Assembly (NCBI GenBank): GCA_019912425.1
Contig: JAIOIU010000042.1
Location: forward strand, 1-37,316
Length of the DNA stretch: 37,316 bases
Direction of reading: 5' to 3'
DNA from: Candidatus Methylomirabilis tolerans
GTDB lineage: Bacteria > Methylomirabilota > Methylomirabilia > Methylomirabilales > Methylomirabilaceae
The position numbers and the translations under genes are program-made. Positions 33,572 to 37,316 of this stretch are shown here, one piece after another. Numbering within the stretch: the stretch's first letter is position 1; each line of letters begins with the position of its first letter. A model generated the notes under the pieces. It searched no databases, was not told the DNA's origin, and saw only the letters and a list, made by a program, of their open reading frames with translations.

Positions 33572-35221
33572 GTGGAGAGCAAACAGGTCGTTGAGCTGAT
33601 CGTTGATGGTACGCCGGCGCAGGTTCCCGCGGGGACGTCGATTCTCGAGGCGGTGTTGCGGGCGGGCGGCGAGATTCCGCATTTTTGCTATCACCCAAAG
33701 CTTTGCGTGGTAGGCAGTTGCCGAATGTGTCAGGTGGAGGTGCAGGGAGTTCCAAAACTGGTGATCTCGTGCGCGACTCCCGTTGCGGATGGGATGGAGG
33801 TGTTCACGGCCTCCGAGCGCGTGAAGAAGGCCAGAAATGCGGTGCTCGAGTTTCTATTGTTGAACCACCCACTGGACTGCCCCGTGTGCGATAAGGGTGG
33901 AGAATGTCCGCTTCAGGACTACACGCTCAGATTCGGCCCAGGCGAAAGCCGCTTCGTCGAACCGAAGATCCATCGGATCAAACACCAGCCGATCGGCCCA
34001 TTTGTCATCTTTGACGCGGAGCGGTGCATTTTGTGTACGCGCTGTGTCCGATTTTGCCGGGACGTGACGGGCACCTCAGAGCTGGGCGTGTTCGGCCGTG
34101 GCGATCGATCCGAGATCGGCCTCTTTCCCGGTCAGAGCTTGGAGAACGGCTACTCGGGAAATGTGATCGATCTTTGCCCGGTAGGGGCGCTGACAAGCCG
34201 GGACTATCGTTTTCAGGCAAGGCCGTGGGACCTGATCACGCGAGTTCCGTCAATATGTGGGCTATGCAGCGCCGGCTGCAACATCACGGTTGATGTTCGA
34301 CATAAAGGGCAGGGTCCACAGATCCTTCGCATCCGCCCCAGAGTAAACAACGAGGTCAACGGGCACTGGATCTGCGACGAAGGCCGCTTTGGGTTTCATT
34401 TTGCTCAGGACCCGGGGCGGATTGGTACGCCATTGATCCGGCGAGATGGCGAGTTGCTGCCGGTAAGTTGGGACGAGACGATTGACCGTATCGCCGACGA
34501 CCTCGCTCGGATCCTCCGAGAGAAGGGGGCCGAAGCCATTGGCGTCATCGCATCGGCACGGTTGACCAATGAGGAGGCATTCCTGATTCGGCAACTGTTT
34601 GGAGATCGACTCGGCATTTCACATATCGATTACCGAGTGAAGCGGTCTCAGGAGCCCGGTGGCGATACGCCGGAAGATCACCTGCTTCGGCGAACCGATA
34701 AGTATCCCAACTCGGTCGGGATGCGCGCCCTGGGACTTCTGCCAGGGGTCCACGGGATGGGGACCAGAGAGATGCTCCATGCCGCAACCGAAGGTCGGTT
34801 GGCTGCCTTGCTCGTCTTTGAGGAGGACCTGGTGGCTGCCCTATCGGGAGAGTTTGCTGCTGCAGAGTCGCTCAAGAAGCTGGAACTGTTGGTCGTTCAC
34901 GATTTGTTCTTGACAGCGACGGCAAAACTGGCGCATGTTGTTCTCCCAGGATTGAGCAGTTACGAAAAGGAAGGGACATTCACAAATTGTGCGGGACGGG
35001 TTCAGCGCCTCCACCCGGCGTTGGAGCCGTTCGGTCGCACGATTCCGCTCGTTGAGTTCCTTCAGCGTCTCGCATACCGAATGGAACTTCCCCTGATGGA
35101 AGGGAATACAGAAGCGGTGTGGAATGAACTCGCCCGCTCGGTTCCGGCATATTCAAACGTGACGTACGAGAGTATCGGTGAGTCAGGAACGCCGTTGACG
35201 GATACGCCGCCGGCCAGTTAG
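33572..35221 (+). CDS. nuoG: NADH-quinone oxidoreductase subunit G (NuoG)
   Basis: 549-residue Fe-S subunit of the peripheral arm of complex I, passing electrons from NADH side clusters inward. Ligands seen: [2Fe-2S] C39, C50, C53, C67; His/Cys 4Fe-4S H99, C103, C106, C112 (NHPLDCPVCDKGGECPLQ); 4Fe-4S C152, C155, C158 with C202 (DLCPVGALTSRDYRF); and a fourth site C229, C232, C236 plus the Cys of HWICDEGR, the N7-type cluster. The molybdopterin-like domain is short, so it is one of the compact NuoG forms (E. coli is about 900). Start GTG 33572 is weakly supported. NuoE and NuoF are not adjacent. Confidence 0.94.
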   Translation: MESKQVVELIVDGTPAQVPAGTSILEAVLRAGGEIPHFCYHPKLCVVGSCRMCQVEVQGVPKLVISCATPVADGMEVFTASERVKKARNAVLEFLLLNHPLDCPVCDKGGECPLQDYTLRFGPGESRFVEPKIHRIKHQPIGPFVIFDAERCILCTRCVRFCRDVTGTSELGVFGRGDRSEIGLFPGQSLENGYSGNVIDLCPVGALTSRDYRFQARPWDLITRVPSICGLCSAGCNITVDVRHKGQGPQILRIRPRVNNEVNGHWICDEGRFGFHFAQDPGRIGTPLIRRDGELLPVSWDETIDRIADDLARILREKGAEAIGVIASARLTNEEAFLIRQLFGDRLGISHIDYRVKRSQEPGGDTPEDHLLRRTDKYPNSVGMRALGLLPGVHGMGTREMLHAATEGRLAALLVFEEDLVAALSGEFAAAESLKKLELLVVHDLFLTATAKLAHVVLPGLSSYEKEGTFTNCAGRVQRLHPALEPFGRTIPLVEFLQRLAYRMELPLMEGNTEAVWNELARSVPAYSNVTYESIGESGTPLTDTPPAS

Positions 35222-35264
35222 CGGCTATCTGGTCCGTCTGGTTTATTTTGTTGAAGAACCAAAC

Positions 35265-35300
35265 AGACGCAATAGACGCAACAGACTCGATAGACATTTT
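35265..35300. repeat. Nonamer AGAC leader repeat, copy C (before nuoB)
   Basis: AGACGCAAT, AGACGCAAC, AGACTCGAT and AGACATTTT in exact 9-base phase, followed by CTGAGCAAGGAGA with the nuoB ribosome-binding site. Identical over 37 bases to copy B although 21.7 kb apart. Confidence 0.95.
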
Positions 35301-35319
35301 CTGAGCAAGGAGACTACTG

Positions 35320-35847
35320 ATGGGATTGTTTGATAACAGACAAGCCGACCCGAACGTCGTCACAACGACGGTCGAGTGGCTCTTTAACTGGGCACGCAAG
35401 TCCTCCCCCTGGCCCATGACCTTCGGTCTGGCCTGCTGCGCAATAGAGATGATGGCTGCCGGCGCCTCCCGCTTCGATCTTGACCGTCTAGGGGCCGGCG
35501 TCTTCCGCCCGTCGCCGCGCCAGTCCGACGTCATGATCGTGGCCGGGACCGTCACCGAGAAGATGGCACCCCGCATCAAGACCCTCTACGAGCAGATGCC
35601 CGATCCCAAGTGGGTGATTGCCATGGGCGCATGCGCCATCTCCGGCGGCCCCTTCTACTATGATGCCTACCACGTCGTGAAGGGAGTGGATCTGCTGGTT
35701 CCGGTCGATGTTTATGTGCCGGGCTGTCCACCTACGCCTGAGGCGCTCATCTTCGGCATTCTGACCCTGCAGGACCAGATTATGCGCGGCGAGCGCGCGA
35801 AACCAGGCGGCCGACCTACACTGCCCGAGCCCCTGGCGGCGGCCTGA
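35320..35847 (+). CDS. nuoB: NADH-quinone oxidoreductase subunit B (NuoB)
   Basis: 175-residue subunit carrying cluster N2, the last Fe-S centre before quinone in complex I. The four ligands are C39 and C40 ([12 protein letters not shown]), C105 ([10 protein letters not shown]) and C136 ([11 protein letters not shown]). [18 protein letters not shown] is the usual NuoB stretch. AAGGAG lies upstream of the ATG, directly after the nonamer leader. Length is normal. NuoA, NuoC and NuoD, its usual neighbours, are not next to it. Confidence 0.96.
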   Translation: MGLFDNRQADPNVVTTTVEWLFNWARKSSPWPMTFGLACCAIEMMAAGASRFDLDRLGAGVFRPSPRQSDVMIVAGTVTEKMAPRIKTLYEQMPDPKWVIAMGACAISGGPFYYDAYHVVKGVDLLVPVDVYVPGCPPTPEALIFGILTLQDQIMRGERAKPGGRPTLPEPLAAA

Positions 35848-35858
35848 GGGAGGATACT

Positions 35859-36389
35859 ATGGGAAGCTACTTTTCAGATCTGTTCGGCGGCAGCGTAAGC
35901 ATCCTTCGTTCTATGAAGGTGACGCTTCGCTACCTCTTTACCCGTGCCATCACTGTTCAGTATCCCGATGAGCAGAGGCCGCAACCGTTGCGCGCGTTGA
36001 ACCGCCACGTGCTTAGAATCGACGAGACGACCGGACAGCTCAAGTGCACCGCCTGCGAGGCGTGCGCCAGGATCTGTCCCACTCGCTGCATCGAGCTTAC
36101 CGGGACCGGTAAAGGCAAGAACCGCCGCCCGTCGGCCTTTACCATCGACCACAACCTTTGCATGTACTGCAACCTCTGCGTCGAGGTGTGCCCCTTCGAC
36201 GCGATCACGATGTGGACGAGGATCGGCGAGCTCAGCTCCGACGTACGCAGCGGCCTGGTCTACGATCTAAAGGCCTTGACGGCGGAGCGCTTCTACCCCT
36301 CTCCGATGACCCCTGAAAGACCGCCCGCGCCGGCTCCCGAGCCGGAGCCCGAGAAGGTGGAGGCAGGGGCTGCGGCGCCCCCTTCTTAA
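35859..36389 (+). CDS. nuoI: NADH-quinone oxidoreductase subunit I (NuoI)
   Basis: 176-residue 8Fe ferredoxin-like subunit holding clusters N6a and N6b in complex I. First motif C63, C66, C69, C73 (CTACEACARICPTRCIEL), second C101, C104, C107, C111 (CMYCNLCVEVCPFDAI). The N-terminal amphipathic part LRSMKVTLRYLFTRAITVQY contacts the membrane arm in homologues. The C-terminus is a Pro/Glu/Ala-rich tail. It is 11 bases after nuoB with GGGAGG upstream, and one base before trxB. Confidence 0.95.
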   Translation: MGSYFSDLFGGSVSILRSMKVTLRYLFTRAITVQYPDEQRPQPLRALNRHVLRIDETTGQLKCTACEACARICPTRCIELTGTGKGKNRRPSAFTIDHNLCMYCNLCVEVCPFDAITMWTRIGELSSDVRSGLVYDLKALTAERFYPSPMTPERPPAPAPEPEPEKVEAGAAAPPS

Positions 36390-36390
36390 C

Positions 36391-37316
36391 ATGAGCAGCT
36401 CAGCGGAAGACGTCATCATTCTTGGGTCAGGCCCGGCGGGCCTGACCGCGGCTTTGTATACCGCCCGAGCCAATCTGCGTCCCCTTGTCATCGAAGGGAA
36501 CGAGACTGGCGGGCAGTTGGTTTTGACGACGCTGGTGGAGAACTATCCGGGATACCCGGATGGACTCATGGGGCCGGAGCTGATCTCACGGATGCGACAG
36601 CAGGCGGAACGGTTTGGCGCGAGGTTTTTGAAGGGAGATGCGACAGCCGCAGATCTGAGCGGGAGCCCGTTCACCATGATGGTGGACAATGAAGTGCGTC
36701 AGACCAGGGCACTGATCGTCGCGACCGGTGCGTCGGCGAATCTGCTGGGGCTTGAATCTGAACGGAAGCTGCTGGGGCATGGCGTCTCGACCTGCGCCAC
36801 GTGCGACGGGTTCTTTTTCAGAGATCAGCAGGTGGCTGTCGTGGGCGGAGGCGACTCGGCTGTTGAGGAGGCGCTCTTCCTGACGAAGTTCGCGACGAAG
36901 GTGACACTGATTCATCGGCGGGACAAGCTCCGGGCGTCGAAGATTATGCAAGAACGAACCTTTGCGAATTCGAAGATCGAGGTCTTGTGGAACCGAAGGG
37001 TTGTTGAAATTCTTGACCCGTCGCAAGGGAAGGTGACCGGCGTCACAACCCGGAGTGATGGTTCGTCCTCACTGGAGACACTCGCCTGCGATGGGGTATT
37101 CGTTGCGATCGGGCATTCCCCCAATACGAAGCTGTTCTCGGGACAGTTGGAGATGGACGAGCGAGGCTATATTGTCACGAATCACGGGACGATGACCAGC
37201 GTTCCCGGTGTCTTTGCTGCCGGCGATGTGCAGGACCATGTCTATAAGCAGGCCGTCACGGCAGCCGGATCGGGGTGTATGGCCGCCCTTGACGCCGAGC
37301 GCTACCTGGAGAACCT
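36391..37316 (+). CDS. trxB: Thioredoxin reductase (TrxB), 3'-truncated by window edge
   Basis: 308 codons visible, open to the window end. FAD/NADPH-dependent enzyme that reduces thioredoxin. Motifs: FAD-binding VIILGSGPAGLTAALYTARA at the N-terminus, GGQLVLTTLVENYPGYP, redox-active C135-A-T-C138 (STCATCDGFFFRDQQ), NADPH-binding VAVVGGGDSAVEEALFL with HRRDKLRASK, and the second FAD motif VFAAGDVQDHVYKQAVTAAG. Nearly complete, since family length is about 310-320. The ATG lies one base after the nuoI stop, so it is probably co-transcribed with the nuo genes, an unusual partner. Confidence 0.95.
   Translation, partial: MSSSAEDVIILGSGPAGLTAALYTARANLRPLVIEGNETGGQLVLTTLVENYPGYPDGLMGPELISRMRQQAERFGARFLKGDATAADLSGSPFTMMVDNEVRQTRALIVATGASANLLGLESERKLLGHGVSTCATCDGFFFRDQQVAVVGGGDSAVEEALFLTKFATKVTLIHRRDKLRASKIMQERTFANSKIEVLWNRRVVEILDPSQGKVTGVTTRSDGSSSLETLACDGVFVAIGHSPNTKLFSGQLEMDERGYIVTNHGTMTSVPGVFAAGDVQDHVYKQAVTAAGSGCMAALDAERYLEN

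Overview
The window looks like a chromosomal segment of an anaerobic or microaerophilic environmental bacterium with about 58-60% GC. It encodes complex I subunits, a CoA-dependent 2-oxoacid:ferredoxin oxidoreductase, an octaheme cytochrome, an NO/O2-type stress cluster (DUF2249, hemerythrin, Crp/Fnr) and trehalose/maltodextrin enzymes. The gene content and protein style fit the NC10 phylum (Methylomirabilis-like), but this is inference from family resemblance; no 16S gene or other marker is present.

Layout. 1-954: 3' part of an MscS channel. 1049-1762: complete FitAB/VapBC-type toxin-antitoxin pair with its own promoter and palindromic operator. 1870-2121 (-): truncated AAA ATPase. 2326-4737: secreted arylsulfatase. 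4738-6480: a gene graveyard holding broken pieces of a sensor histidine kinase, a vapBC pair, a DUF3313 lipoprotein, an unknown ORF and glucose-6-phosphate dehydrogenase. 6495-9496: DUF4136 lipoprotein and an octaheme c cytochrome with HEAT/TPR tail. 9497-10738: gap with a perfect 48-bp palindrome, an orphan HigA and a vestige of HigB. 10739-15949: Crp/Fnr regulator, then a same-strand cluster DUF2249x2 - 12-TM haem-copper-oxidase-like protein - DUF59/MIP18 - Mrp ATPase - DUF2249-hemerythrin. I read the cluster as an NO/oxygen-responsive system coupled to Fe-S cluster maintenance; this is the best candidate for an undescribed system. 15967-16140: an isolated promoter-to-terminator unit (sRNA or 18-codon ORF).

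16292-16720: pentapeptide-repeat protein, convergent with thyX. 16764-21155 (-): CBS protein, KorA (gamma-alpha fusion), KorB, ThyX. 21281-22008: AT-richer gap. 22009-22667: coupled small exported protein and glycine-zipper lipoprotein. 22938-33171: mannose-1-phosphate-guanylyltransferase-like enzyme followed by a trehalose island (TreY, GlgX/TreX, TreZ, DUF5752, TreT) carrying two separate routes to trehalose. 33470-36389: NuoG, NuoB, NuoI in an unusual order, followed one base later by thioredoxin reductase, which runs off the window end.

A recurring theme is a dispersed leader made of 9-bp AGAC repeats that ends at the ribosome-binding site. It sits in front of three unrelated genes (DUF2249x2, DUF59 and NuoB), and the copies before DUF59 and NuoB share 37 identical bases.
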